Notes: a model not told the origin generated them from the sequence alone. Numbered from the stretch's first letter, positions 53,484-63,352 are shown. The stretch: DNA of 64,000 nt from Jejuia pallidilutea (GCF_002973595.1 NZ_PVEO01000007.1:202690-266689), one strand, 5' to 3'. Translations and numbers: made by a program.

Positions 53484-53966
53484 TTATATTTGGTAAAGGG
53501 ATTGTATAACTTCAGTCCAAAACCCCAAAAACGTAATCCCATAAAATAAACTCATATAGCCTGCCAAAGGCACAGTAGCGTTTTTTTCTCTTGATACAAC
53601 GAGATGAAGAATCAAGGAAAACAGAAGCGCACATGGCAACAGAACCATAAACGATACTGAAGCAAAACCAAAAATCATAGCGAAGAGAAATAGAACATCC
53701 CCTAGACCTATTATTTTGTTAATAGCTGTTTTAAGTTTAAATCTTGAATATAAAAATAGAACTCCCATAAGAACTGCAACAACCATTGCATTTACAATTG
53801 CTGATGACAAGAATAATTCGGGGAGTGTTTCTAGAAAGTATAATACTCCAGTAGTTACTCCAACCATAGGAAACAAAAACCAATAGACGCGACGTTCCTG
53901 TATGTCTTGATAAAGAATAGTCCCGAAACTGAACAGAAGTAATATTTTTGCTAGAGTTATAATCAT
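53484..53966 (-). CDS. A24-type prepilin peptidase (short form)
   Basis: A 160-residue multi-TM aspartic peptidase. The first catalytic Asp is in YQDIQERRVYW and the second in the GxGD motif GLGDVLFLF. No N-terminal methylase domain, as in CpaA/TadV-type enzymes, so it is about half the length of classical PilD. It processes the pseudopilin encoded just upstream. Its start overlaps the pseudopilin stop by one base. Six bases separate its end from the ATPase start. Confidence 0.85.
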   Translation of the reverse strand: MIITLAKILLLFSFGTILYQDIQERRVYWFLFPMVGVTTGVLYFLETLPELFLSSAIVNAMVVAVLMGVLFLYSRFKLKTAINKIIGLGDVLFLFAMIFGFASVSFMVLLPCALLFSLILHLVVSREKNATVPLAGYMSLFYGITFLGFWTEVIQSLYQI

Positions 53967-54385
53967 TAATCTTTCACTGTTTGTTTAGGGTTACCATTTT
54001 CATCTATTTCCCAAACATTAAAAACGCCATCACCATCAAAATCAGTTATGGCCGTGGCGCGCACTTTAAAACTATTATTTCCCGCATTTAACACTTCATA
54101 CACATAGTTACTTGTACCATTTTCTTTTACAGTTTTTGGAGCTTCAAAATCGACTTCATTTAAATCAGTTGCATATTTTGAATACATAAAACGATAACTG
54201 GTTTGCGAATTATAGATGTATTTTAACTGAGTTTGTGCCTCTATACTTTTGGCCTTAGCAATAAGCGGCATTAGGTTTGGTAACGCCAATAACAGTAAAA
54301 TGCCGATAATAACGAGTACAATGAGTACTTCTTGCAAATTGTAAGCTTTAACTTTAATTAAAAAACGATTATTCTTTTTAAACAT
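53966..54385 (-). CDS. gspG: GspG-like pseudopilin
   Basis: 139 residues. KVKA-YNLQEVLIVLVIIGILLLLALP is a type IV pilin N-terminus: Glu at +5 after cleavage is present, but the residue before the cleavage is Ala instead of Gly and +1 is Tyr. The C-terminal part has TDFDGDGVFNVWEIDENG, an EF-hand-like Asp loop similar to the calcium site of major pseudopilins. It should be the main subunit of the pseudopilus. It overlaps the upstream response-regulator gene by 8 bases. Confidence 0.9.
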   Translation of the reverse strand: MFKKNNRFLIKVKAYNLQEVLIVLVIIGILLLLALPNLMPLIAKAKSIEAQTQLKYIYNSQTSYRFMYSKYATDLNEVDFEAPKTVKENGTSNYVYEVLNAGNNSFKVRATAITDFDGDGVFNVWEIDENGNPKQTVKD

Positions 54386-55054
54386 ATCCTTTTGCTTTTG
54401 CTATTTCAATGAGTTTTTTATCTCCTTTCCCATCAATATCAAACACTTCCTTTAAATGTCTCTTTCTTCGTTCTATACCACTTTTAGAAAGATTTACAAA
54501 GTTTGGCAGGTCTTTGGTTTTCGTGCCTTTGGATATTTCATATAATAAAACTCTATCAATAGCATCAAGAAGAAAATCATTGGAAATATGCTGTCTAATT
54601 AAACTTAAAATTCTAGAACTGTAACATGGAGAATTCACCAAGACAGACTTTATTGCATCAGTTAAACCTTTATAATCAATATCACTTTTGATTAGAAACC
54701 CCTCTGGGTTAATCGTCTTTAGAATATTGTTAAGCCTATAATTATCACTATGGGAAGTATAAATAATGATTTTTATTTGTGGAAAATATTTCCTTAGCTC
54801 TAAACCTATATCCTCACCCGATAATATTTTTTTTGTTTTGAAGGAGGAATACTAATATCCAATAAGGCTAAATCAAAAGGTTTTCCCAATACGGCCTTTT
54901 CAATTTTATTCATAGCAGTATCACAATTCTGAGTAAGGTTTAATTTAAAATACCAATTATTATTAGAATCGCTTAACTGCTTGAAAATACTTTCTAACAA
55001 TCCGATGATTATTGGTTCATCTTCAACTATTAGAACATTGATGGTATCACTCAT
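54378..55054 (-). pseudogene. LuxR-type response regulator, frame interrupted at an A8 run
   Basis: ATG 55054 opens a receiver domain (MSDTINVLIVEDEPIII, FDLALLDISIPPSKQKK) that stops shortly after the run of eight A (54827-54834 on this strand). In the -1 frame the protein continues without a stop: LSGEDIGLELRKYFPQ, IIIYTSHSDNYRLNNILKT, GFLIKSDIDYKGLTDAI, and a LuxR-type HTH (LLYEISKGTKTKDLP, LSKSGIERRKRHLKEVF) to TAA at 54378. One extra A would give a 225-residue regulator. CAA-AAA-AAA forms an A-AAA-AAA slippery heptamer, so programmed -1 shifting is possible; a real mutation or a sequencing error are the alternatives. It heads the secretion operon. Confidence 0.75.
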
Positions 55055-55063
55055 AGGAAACAA

Positions 55064-55444
55064 ATATTATAAGAAATGACCTCTAAAATATATATTTTGT
55101 ATGATTTGAAGCAAAGCAAAGTGCTTACTTTTTTTATGGTAAACCCGTAATAAAAACTGATGATTATTTTTTGTTGTAAGCAAATACCTTATAACAAAAA
55201 AGCTTTTTGCTTACTTAAATTAATATTTAAAAATAAAGTTCAACAAAGGCCTGCAAACTCAATGGAATAAGTGATTTACATAGATTATGTTGATTAATAA
55301 CGTTGTGTCTAAACCAAATAAAATACTGTTTATCAGACACTTAAAAATATCTATAAACACTTATCAAAAGCAAGCTAAACCCTTACTGAACAAGAAAGGT
55401 TTTGACTTAGCTTTATTCCATAGAAATAACTTAAAAAATCCTCT
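55064..55444. other. Divergent promoter region, no gene seen
   Basis: 381 AT-rich bases separate the divergent response regulator and RHS genes. Two nearly alike stretches, AAAAAAGC-TTTTTGC-type, lie at about 55120-55215. No repeat or operator could be identified with confidence. Confidence 0.3.
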
Positions 55445-58400
55445 ATGAATTTTCGTCTATTTTTTTTAATTGGTTTTGTTAGTTTTTACAGCTTTTCACA
55501 AGAGGGCTATTATGGAGAAACCCTTAATTCTAACATTTATGCAGCATCTCAGATTATTATTAGTCCATCAATACAACCTCCAGATGTAGCCGCTTTCCAA
55601 AAAAACACCTTTGTTCCTGTATCAAATTATACTGGTAGGGCGGAAATTAGTATTCCTATTTATGAAATTTCTTCAGGGAATATGAGTGTTCCAATTTCTT
55701 TATCCTATAATTCATCAGGTGTTAAGGTTGCTGATATGGCCTCTAGTGTGGGGCTTAATTGGAGTTTAAATGCTGGAGGCGTTATTTCTAGAATGGTCAA
55801 AGGTATGGACGATTTTACAAGACCTTATGTAACGAATAACCCTGTACCATTCATGTCTCCTTCAGGGTGGCTAGGATACACCTATTCAAATTTAACAACC
55901 TATGGTAGTATTGGACGCTACAATGATTCAGAACCCGATTTATTTGTGGTTAATGCTCCTGGGCTTTCAACTAACTATGTTCATAAAAAGCACTACAATG
56001 CAACCAACGGTATAACAACGAGCTACCCGTCCACTATAGGTTCTAAACCGGATGCATTGGAATTGGATCATCAAGGTAATACTATTAATGAATCGATAGG
56101 TTATATAACTAAATATCATTACAACGATAATACTCGTAGCTATAATAATATTACAAAATATGGACTATCAAATGTAGAGATTACTTCTCTAAATGGTGTT
56201 ATATATGATTTTGCGACACCGGATTTATCAAGACATCACAGTCCATATGGGGGTGGCACCATAACTTACAAAATGGATACATATCATTTAGATCAGATGT
56301 TTGACCCAAGTACTAATCAAACTATAACTTTTCAGTACGAGCAATACCACAATTATTTCGCTGACGAAAAAGATTCTAAAATTACATCTTATGGAGGAGG
56401 CACCTATCTCGGTTTTACAGGGAATACTGCTAAAACAGTTTACCCTTATATGCACAGACTAACAAAAATTTCATTTGATAAAGGTGAAGTAGAGTTTATT
56501 TATGGCTTAAATAGGTCGGATAACTTCGGTGAAAAAGCACTTACAGAAATTAGAGTAAAAGATAATTCTGGAAATGTAATAAAACATGTAAAACTATCAT
56601 ATAGCTATTTTCAATCTTCTATTGCAAGTGGAACACCACAAAGCAAAAGGTTACGTTTAGACAAGATTTATGACGTGAACCCTTCTAACGTTAACACTGA
56701 GCTTCCCGGTCATGTGTTCACGTATAATACAACTTATACTATGCCACCAAGAACGTCATATGCCCACGACTATCTAGGTTATAATAATGGTTCTTATAAT
56801 TCTTCTATTACAAATCCTGAACCAAAATATTATTTTAAAAATAATGAAGTACTCCCATTTTTCGATAGTGCAGCAATTTATTTAACAGGTAATTATTCCT
56901 TAGAAGCCAATGAGAACTATTGCAAAACCTATTCCTTAACTAAAATTAAATTCCCAACAGGAGGCACTAATGAATATGAGTATGAACTGAATGAGTTTAA
57001 CTATTCTGGAACCCGATTAGGAGGGGGGCTGCGAATAAAATCTCAAAAAATTACGGATGATAAAGGGAATGAACAAATTCTAGATTACGAATATGGAACT
57101 GGCTACATTGAGAGAATGCCAGATTATGCCGTGTTTAAACTGAAAAACACAAACTGGAATTGGGCCTCTAATCCGACTTCATTAAGTCAATTGGTGAGCT
57201 ACTTTGGAATTGATACTTTCATGACTCCTCAGTCTCAAGTTGAGCTTACTCATGGTTCTTTTGTTGGCTATAGCTCTGTTACAGTTAGAGATAGAGTTGC
57301 AAATGGGAAGTCGGTTTATCAATATTCTAACCCATCAACATATCCAAACATAGCTTCATCCAAAACAAGCTCTGGGAGTAGTTATGGCAATTCTTGGTTG
57401 TTAATTGGTCCTCCTTCATTATCTGCAAATAGAGATTTTAGGCGAGGGAAGCCTACTTGGGAAACAGTTTATGATCATAACAACAATATTCGCTTACAAA
57501 AAAGATATGTTTATACCTATAAAGAATTTTCCACTTTATCATTAAGTCACTTAAATAAGGCATCAACTCTATTTTCTGAATCCTCCTCATGTTGGCCTGG
57601 AAATGGAGACCAGTATGCTACTTCATCTTGTGGTGCATTCACCGAAAATCTGAATTTACCAATAGCTAGAGATTTACTGACTACTGTTTGGACAACAGAC
57701 TATACTAATGGAGCCTCACAAGACCCTTTTAAGGTCAGCTATTCCTATACTTATGACAAACAGTTTCCACTAATTTTAAATGAAACCAAAAGCGTAGAGG
57801 TATGCGAGCCAACCGTTCAAGGAGGCGAACACTTATGTATCCCTGTTGAAGGTCTGCATGAAACAGGTTATTCTAAAACAATTACATACCCCATTACAGG
57901 AGGCAATACTATGCAAAGTAATGTGATTAGTTCAATGCCTCTTGCTTCTGATTTGGTAAACCTTAATAGACTGTCCACCCCTTTAACAATAAACTCCCCT
58001 AGTGGAACTGAAGAAAAGCATTACTACAAAAACTTTGGTTATAACATTATAGCCTTAGAAAAAATTGATTTTGTAAGTAGAGATAACAATATTGCAAATT
58101 CCGAAAAAATCACGAAACGAGATTCCAAAGGACATGTAATAGAGTACCAAAAACGTAATGGAACATACGTTTCTAGAATTTACGGACATAACAAGACGTA
58201 TTTAATAGCTGAGATTGAAAATTTAACCTATTCCAGCATAGAAGCTCTTAGCGGATTTGGTGGTGGTTTTAATATTACCAACAACTTAAGCACTTCCCAG
58301 GAAAATACGTTAAGGAGTTTATCCAATGCAATGGTAACGACCTATCAATACGATTTATTAGTAGGTATAACAGCTGTAACCGATCCACGGGGTTACAAAA

Positions 58401-58498
58401 CAACCTATGAATATGACGAGTTTAACCGTTTGAAACAAGTAAAGGATGCCGATGGGAAGATACTCTCTGAAAATGAGTATCACTATAAAGGGCAGTAG
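55445..58498 (+). CDS. Secreted RHS/SpvB-like repeat protein
   Basis: 1017 residues with a signal peptide (MNFRLFFLIGFVSFYSFSQ). The N-terminal part (PVSNYTGRAEISIPIYEISSG, MSVPISLSYNSSGVKVADMASSVGLNWSLNAGG) is the common beginning of Bacteroidota RHS-associated proteins, like the start of SpvB/TcB shells. The C-terminal end has YD-repeats (VTDPRGYKTTYEYDEFNRLKQVKDADGK), but no RHS core with DPxG. The core is in the third gene, at 58966. The pair may form a split hollow shell around a toxin, as TcB and TcC do. Confidence 0.85.
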   Translation: MNFRLFFLIGFVSFYSFSQEGYYGETLNSNIYAASQIIISPSIQPPDVAAFQKNTFVPVSNYTGRAEISIPIYEISSGNMSVPISLSYNSSGVKVADMASSVGLNWSLNAGGVISRMVKGMDDFTRPYVTNNPVPFMSPSGWLGYTYSNLTTYGSIGRYNDSEPDLFVVNAPGLSTNYVHKKHYNATNGITTSYPSTIGSKPDALELDHQGNTINESIGYITKYHYNDNTRSYNNITKYGLSNVEITSLNGVIYDFATPDLSRHHSPYGGGTITYKMDTYHLDQMFDPSTNQTITFQYEQYHNYFADEKDSKITSYGGGTYLGFTGNTAKTVYPYMHRLTKISFDKGEVEFIYGLNRSDNFGEKALTEIRVKDNSGNVIKHVKLSYSYFQSSIASGTPQSKRLRLDKIYDVNPSNVNTELPGHVFTYNTTYTMPPRTSYAHDYLGYNNGSYNSSITNPEPKYYFKNNEVLPFFDSAAIYLTGNYSLEANENYCKTYSLTKIKFPTGGTNEYEYELNEFNYSGTRLGGGLRIKSQKITDDKGNEQILDYEYGTGYIERMPDYAVFKLKNTNWNWASNPTSLSQLVSYFGIDTFMTPQSQVELTHGSFVGYSSVTVRDRVANGKSVYQYSNPSTYPNIASSKTSSGSSYGNSWLLIGPPSLSANRDFRRGKPTWETVYDHNNNIRLQKRYVYTYKEFSTLSLSHLNKASTLFSESSSCWPGNGDQYATSSCGAFTENLNLPIARDLLTTVWTTDYTNGASQDPFKVSYSYTYDKQFPLILNETKSVEVCEPTVQGGEHLCIPVEGLHETGYSKTITYPITGGNTMQSNVISSMPLASDLVNLNRLSTPLTINSPSGTEEKHYYKNFGYNIIALEKIDFVSRDNNIANSEKITKRDSKGHVIEYQKRNGTYVSRIYGHNKTYLIAEIENLTYSSIEALSGFGGGFNITNNLSTSQENTLRSLSNAMVTTYQYDLLVGITAVTDPRGYKTTYEYDEFNRLKQVKDADGKILSENEYHYKGQ

Positions 58499-58539
58499 TA
58501 ACATTAATACCTTCTTTTCTAATCTTTAATACACATCAC

Positions 58540-58953
58540 ATGAATCATATTTTAAAACATATCGCTTTTATATTCATTTTGGCTTTTTCAATCTATGCAA
58601 ATTCACAAAACCAAACTATAGATTTTACACTCAATAGTAATTCTTTAATCATTGATGAAGAAGTTGTGAATATAGAGTCTTCAATTGTAAAAGAAGGTAA
58701 ATCTTTGATTTGGACGCAAACCTTAAAAGAGGCAAAACGATCAGTAAATTTTATTATAACAGATGAATCTGAGAACTGGGATCCTGACACTTCTTTAGGT
58801 GACATCACTTACATAGTTGTAATTGATGATATTAAGGGCTCTATGACGATCTCTGGCGAAGAGAATGAAACTAAAGCTGTTTTGGTGCTAAATGTACCAG
58901 AAATTGGAACAGAAACAACTCTTTTTACTATACAATCTATTTCATACCAATAA
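58540..58953 (+). CDS. Small secreted protein between the two RHS genes
   Basis: 137 residues with signal peptide (MNHILKHIAFIFILAFSIYA). The mature part is probably all-beta (QTIDFTLNSNSLIIDEEVVN, IESSIVKEGKSLIWTQTL, YIVVIDDIKGSMTISGEE). No family is recognised. It is 41 bases after the first RHS gene and 12 before the second, so it is co-transcribed. It may be a chaperone, adaptor or plug of the RHS complex; that is inference. Confidence 0.75.
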   Translation: MNHILKHIAFIFILAFSIYANSQNQTIDFTLNSNSLIIDEEVVNIESSIVKEGKSLIWTQTLKEAKRSVNFIITDESENWDPDTSLGDITYIVVIDDIKGSMTISGEENETKAVLVLNVPEIGTETTLFTIQSISYQ

Positions 58954-58965
58954 AAATCTACTGAT

Positions 58966-61900
58966 ATGACACGTCTTTTAACATCTTTTTTATGTAAGAA
59001 AATAATAATAATTTTTATTGTTTTAATTGCAGCAATTCAATACTCTCATAGTCAAATAATTGGGAATAATATTGTCAATGAAAATACTACTGTTTTGTAT
59101 TCTTACTGGGATGGTTTTGCACATTCAGGTATTCGGTGGAAAGTTACAGGAGGAACTGTTATTTCTACAGACACTTCTAATGGAATTGTATATAATGTTG
59201 TTATTCAATGGGGGGCTGCTGGCCCTGGTAAAATTAAATTTAGTTCTACTAGTAATTATAGCACTTTAGATGTAACTATTCTTTCGCCAGGAGCTGCATC
59301 ACCAACTTTAAGCGAAAATCATATTCTTACGATTGTACCTAGGGTAGCCTCTACAGATATTTCAACACTAACCGATGACTATAAAATACAAAGCGTTACA
59401 TACTTTGACGGTTTAGGAAGAGCTATCCAGAATGTAGCAATTCAATCTGGAGGCAACAAAGAAGATATTATTACCCATTTAGAATACGATAATTTAGGAA
59501 GGCAAAGTAAAAGCTATATGCCCTATGCTTCTAGTAGCAATAAGGGAAGTTACAGAACTAATGCTCTATCTGCGACCAACACCTTTTATAATACCACGAA
59601 ATACGAAAACACCACAAATCCCTACAGTGAAACTTTATTTGATGGCACACCATTAAACCTCATAGTTGAACAAGCTGCTCCAGGAAACGACTGGAAAGAG
59701 GGTAATACGGAAGAACATACCATAAAAAACGAATATAAATTGGTTGGGACAAGTGACTATGTTAGGATATATCAAATAAATAATACTAATGGGAACCTCA
59801 TAGATAATGGATATTATAAAACAGGAGAATGGACGGTACAAGGAGCATATAACACACCATATCTATATAAGTTTATTACGAAGAACGAAAATTGGGTGCC
59901 TTCAGATACTAATGATAATACTACACATACATTTAAAGATTATAGAGGCAGGGTAATTCTCAGTAGAACTTTTGAAAACCAAGTAAAACATGATACCTAC
60001 TATGTGTACGATACCTATGGTAATCTAATGTATGTATTGCCCCCAAAGGCAGACCCCTCTTCTGCAAAGCCAGATAGTACTGAACTCGCAGAATTGTGTT
60101 TTCAATACAAATATGATGATAAAAATAGATTAATAGAGAAAAAAATACCAGGAAAAGAGTGGGAATATATTGTTTACAATAAACTTGATCAACCTGTGTT
60201 AACGCAACATGCTACCCAATTGGCAGCAAATAATACAAGTTTAACAATAAATCAGTGGTCATTTACCAAATACGATAGATTTGGCAGGGTTGCTTATACT
60301 GGACTTATGAGCAGTAATAGCTCTAGAAGTACATTACAAGGCATTTTAGATGGTGCTAGCTCAACCTATGTTACAAAAGGGGGGGCAACGAATATCGCTG
60401 GAACTACAGTCTATTACAATAATGACGCATATCCAACTAGTATTTCAGAAATCCATACCATAAACTACTACGACGATTATACCTTCGATAAACCCTCTTC
60501 TACAAATCTACCATCTAGTTATGAAGGACAAACTATAGTAAATTATAACAATACTGACAAGGCTAAGACAAAGGGATTGACAACAGGAACCAAAGTACGA
60601 GTACTGACTACGAACCAATGGATAACTACAGTAACAGGTTATGATGTTAAGGGTAGAGCAATATATGTTGCTAGTGACAATCCTTATTTTGGAAGTGTAG
60701 ATATAATTAAAAACAAATTAGATTTCACAGGAGCAGTAGATAAAACCGAAACATCACATGATAGAGGGACTACCAGTATAGATACAGAGGACTTGTTTAC
60801 CTACGACCATATTGGCCGCCTTAAAAAACATACACAGGAACTAAACAATTCTAATGTAGTTGAGGTAATAAACGAAAACACATATGATGAGTTGGGAAAA
60901 CTCATCAACAAAGGTGTTGGCGGTAAAACTACGGAAAACAGATTACAAACTGTAGATTATACTTATAACATAAGGGGCTGGCTAAAAACCATAAACAATG
61001 TATCTTCACTAGGAACAGACCTGTTTGGTTTTAAAATAAACTATAATGCAATAGACCATCATACTAGTAACGACAAGAAACTATTCAACGGCAATATATC
61101 AGAAATAGAGTGGAAAACGTCTAACGATAATAGTTTACGTTGGTATAAGTTTGAGTATGACGATTTAAATAGAATAACTAGTGCTGTAGATAATATAAAT
61201 CGCTATGCGTTGTCCAGTGTACAATATGATAAAAATGGGAATATAACTAGTTTAGTAAGGAAAGGTCATATAAATAGTGCTGCAACTAGCTTTGGAACTA
61301 TGGACAATTTAGTTTACACGTACCAAACTAAAAGTAACAAGTTACTTAGGGTTTCAGATACTGGTAATAATACGTATGGATTTAAAGATGATTATACTGG
61401 AAGCGGCGCTGACCCTACCAATGATTATACGTATGATATAAATGGCAATATGTTAACAGATGATAATAAAAATGTTAATGATATAGAATATAATTTCTTA
61501 AATTTACCTACTAAAGTTCAGATAAGCTCAGGACTCATAAGATATGTTTATGATGCTTTGGGTACTAAACTGAAAAAAACTGTAAGTGATGATGCCAATG
61601 ATGATATTGTCTCTACAGAGTATGTTGGTGGATTTATCTATGAAACGGATACAGATAACTCCAATAGTTCATTGAAATTTTTTGGCCATCCCGAAGGATA
61701 CATAGAGCCTAGTGGTAGTAATTGGGAATATATTTATCAATATAAGGACCACTTGGGTAATATTAGATTAAGTTATAAAGATATATTTAGAAATAATGGT
61801 ATTTCAACTTCTTTACAAATACAAGAAGAAAACAACTACTATCCCTTTGGTCTTAAACATAAAGGATATAATACAAACATTATTGGAAACGACCATAAAT

Positions 61901-62889
61901 ATGGTTTTGGAGGTAAAGAAGAACAGGATGATAATATATCTGGTAGCCAGTTAAATTGGTTGGATTTTCATGCGCGTAATTACGACGCTGCCATAGGAAG
62001 ATGGATGAATTTAGATCCTCTAGCAGATTCTGAATTACAGTTTGACCAATCGGCGTATGCATATACATGGAATAACCCTGTTAATTTGACTGACCCTACA
62101 GGGATGCATCCAGATGATAATACTAATTGGAAAAAGAAACTTCTGGGAGAAAATAATGAGGGTAATTATTCATCTGTAACTATTTCTGGTCTTAAAGGTG
62201 GTGGGAGTATTACTTTGGGTTCTAACCCAACATCTTATGATCAAGGAGGTAAGAAAAAATTAAGACCTTCTAAGGAGACTAGAGAGATAAAGAAAGCTTT
62301 TTATGCTGCAGCCAGAAGGTTTGACGATCCACCTAATAATGGAGACGGACTTTTTAGTGAAACTCCATTACTAGGCCCTCTATTGAGAAGTGGTGATAGG
62401 TTAAACGAAGGAAATTATTTAGGTGCAATCGAAGAATTTGGATGGGGATTAATTGATTTATTTAGTGGAGGGTCAGGAGGCTATCTAGGAAATAAAGCTT
62501 CACAACAAACAGCAAAAGTGTTTGGGAGATCTTTTTCAAAAAAAACAGCAGCTAGTGGAATGTTTTATTCTGTTGCTTATGAAATGAAGCTATCAACTAA
62601 TCTATATCCAGGGGGAGCTTATTATCAGCATTTTAAAGCTGCGAATAAGTCTTTATTTTCGGACATGGATTCAAGAACTATGAGTAGATTAAATATTAAT
62701 TTTCAGACAGGAAATAAAGGAAATATATTATGGGGACGTTCACCACATAATTGGGTTTGGCATCACGATATTGAAACTGGGGTAATGCAACTTGTTCCAA
62801 AAAGCCAGCATACAACTGGAAGCATATTTTGGAAAACATTGCATCCTGATGGTGTTGGCGGAATGAATCTTTGGAACAAAATAAAATAA
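58966..62889 (+). CDS. RHS polymorphic toxin with DUF6443 start and WHH nuclease end
   Basis: 1307 residues. Signal peptide (KIIIIFIVLIAAIQYSHSQ), an N-terminal beta domain, then DUF6443 (VTYFDGLGRAIQNVAIQSGG, HLEYDNLGRQSKSYMPYAS). Many YD repeats follow up to about residue 900. The RHS-associated core (YIYQYKDHLGNIRLSYKD, LNWLDFHARNYDAAIGRWMNLDPL, YAYTWNNPVNLTDPTG) ends near residue 1045. The variable C-terminal domain (about 1046-1307) closes with WVW-H1266-H1267-D and QLVPKSQHTTGSIFW, the pattern of HNH/EndoVII-type WHH nucleases. This is the classic layout of a toxin cleaved after the core. The neighbouring 105-residue gene is the probable immunity protein. Confidence 0.9.
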   Translation: MTRLLTSFLCKKIIIIFIVLIAAIQYSHSQIIGNNIVNENTTVLYSYWDGFAHSGIRWKVTGGTVISTDTSNGIVYNVVIQWGAAGPGKIKFSSTSNYSTLDVTILSPGAASPTLSENHILTIVPRVASTDISTLTDDYKIQSVTYFDGLGRAIQNVAIQSGGNKEDIITHLEYDNLGRQSKSYMPYASSSNKGSYRTNALSATNTFYNTTKYENTTNPYSETLFDGTPLNLIVEQAAPGNDWKEGNTEEHTIKNEYKLVGTSDYVRIYQINNTNGNLIDNGYYKTGEWTVQGAYNTPYLYKFITKNENWVPSDTNDNTTHTFKDYRGRVILSRTFENQVKHDTYYVYDTYGNLMYVLPPKADPSSAKPDSTELAELCFQYKYDDKNRLIEKKIPGKEWEYIVYNKLDQPVLTQHATQLAANNTSLTINQWSFTKYDRFGRVAYTGLMSSNSSRSTLQGILDGASSTYVTKGGATNIAGTTVYYNNDAYPTSISEIHTINYYDDYTFDKPSSTNLPSSYEGQTIVNYNNTDKAKTKGLTTGTKVRVLTTNQWITTVTGYDVKGRAIYVASDNPYFGSVDIIKNKLDFTGAVDKTETSHDRGTTSIDTEDLFTYDHIGRLKKHTQELNNSNVVEVINENTYDELGKLINKGVGGKTTENRLQTVDYTYNIRGWLKTINNVSSLGTDLFGFKINYNAIDHHTSNDKKLFNGNISEIEWKTSNDNSLRWYKFEYDDLNRITSAVDNINRYALSSVQYDKNGNITSLVRKGHINSAATSFGTMDNLVYTYQTKSNKLLRVSDTGNNTYGFKDDYTGSGADPTNDYTYDINGNMLTDDNKNVNDIEYNFLNLPTKVQISSGLIRYVYDALGTKLKKTVSDDANDDIVSTEYVGGFIYETDTDNSNSSLKFFGHPEGYIEPSGSNWEYIYQYKDHLGNIRLSYKDIFRNNGISTSLQIQEENNYYPFGLKHKGYNTNIIGNDHKYGFGGKEEQDDNISGSQLNWLDFHARNYDAAIGRWMNLDPLADSELQFDQSAYAYTWNNPVNLTDPTGMHPDDNTNWKKKLLGENNEGNYSSVTISGLKGGGSITLGSNPTSYDQGGKKKLRPSKETREIKKAFYAAARRFDDPPNNGDGLFSETPLLGPLLRSGDRLNEGNYLGAIEEFGWGLIDLFSGGSGGYLGNKASQQTAKVFGRSFSKKTAASGMFYSVAYEMKLSTNLYPGGAYYQHFKAANKSLFSDMDSRTMSRLNINFQTGNKGNILWGRSPHNWVWHHDIETGVMQLVPKSQHTTGSIFWKTLHPDGVGGMNLWNKIK

Positions 62890-62909
62890 ATTAGTTAAAG
62901 GCAAAAAAC

Positions 62910-63227
62910 ATGAATTTAGTAGAATTTATATTCTATTTGAAGAACCCTTCTAAAATTGAAGAGTTTGTAACAAATGAAAATCAAGAGATAGATATTGATT
63001 ATGCAGATATTTATCTAGAGAACGAACTCAGTATTTATTCAAAACTATTTTTTTTCGATGCTGAACAAATTGATGGAAAGTTAGAAATAGAATTCAACGG
63101 CAAAAAGTATGTTAATCTTTTTCCTTTAGACTACTTACTAGATATTTTTACTGAGTTCAACGTATCAGGAGATAGTGATTTAGAAATAGCGAATAAAATA
63201 CTTAACTATAGAATTAATGATGCATAA
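62910..63227 (+). CDS. Candidate immunity protein
   Basis: 105 residues, acidic: MNLVEFIFYLKNPSKIEEFV, DIDYADIYLENELSIYSKLFFF, YVNLFPLDYLLDIFTEFNVSG. No signal peptide, so it stays in the cytoplasm. It lies 20 bases after the RHS toxin gene, the standard place for an immunity gene, and its acidity fits binding a basic nuclease. No family is recognised; the function is inferred from position and charge. Confidence 0.75.
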   Translation: MNLVEFIFYLKNPSKIEEFVTNENQEIDIDYADIYLENELSIYSKLFFFDAEQIDGKLEIEFNGKKYVNLFPLDYLLDIFTEFNVSGDSDLEIANKILNYRINDA

Positions 63228-63312
63228 ATATACACTAATTTACTCGAAATATAAAAGAGTACCCCCTTACTATAACTGGTTTTTAACTATTTGTGTTAAG
63301 AGTAATTGAATA

Positions 63313-63352
63313 AAAAAAGCTATTTAAAGTCATCAGAATAGCTTTTTTATTT
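63313..63352 (+). terminator. Terminator after immunity gene
   Basis: AAAAAAGCTATT / AATAGCTTTTTT stem with a 12-base loop and a following T/A-rich tail. It ends the RHS unit. Confidence 0.8.
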
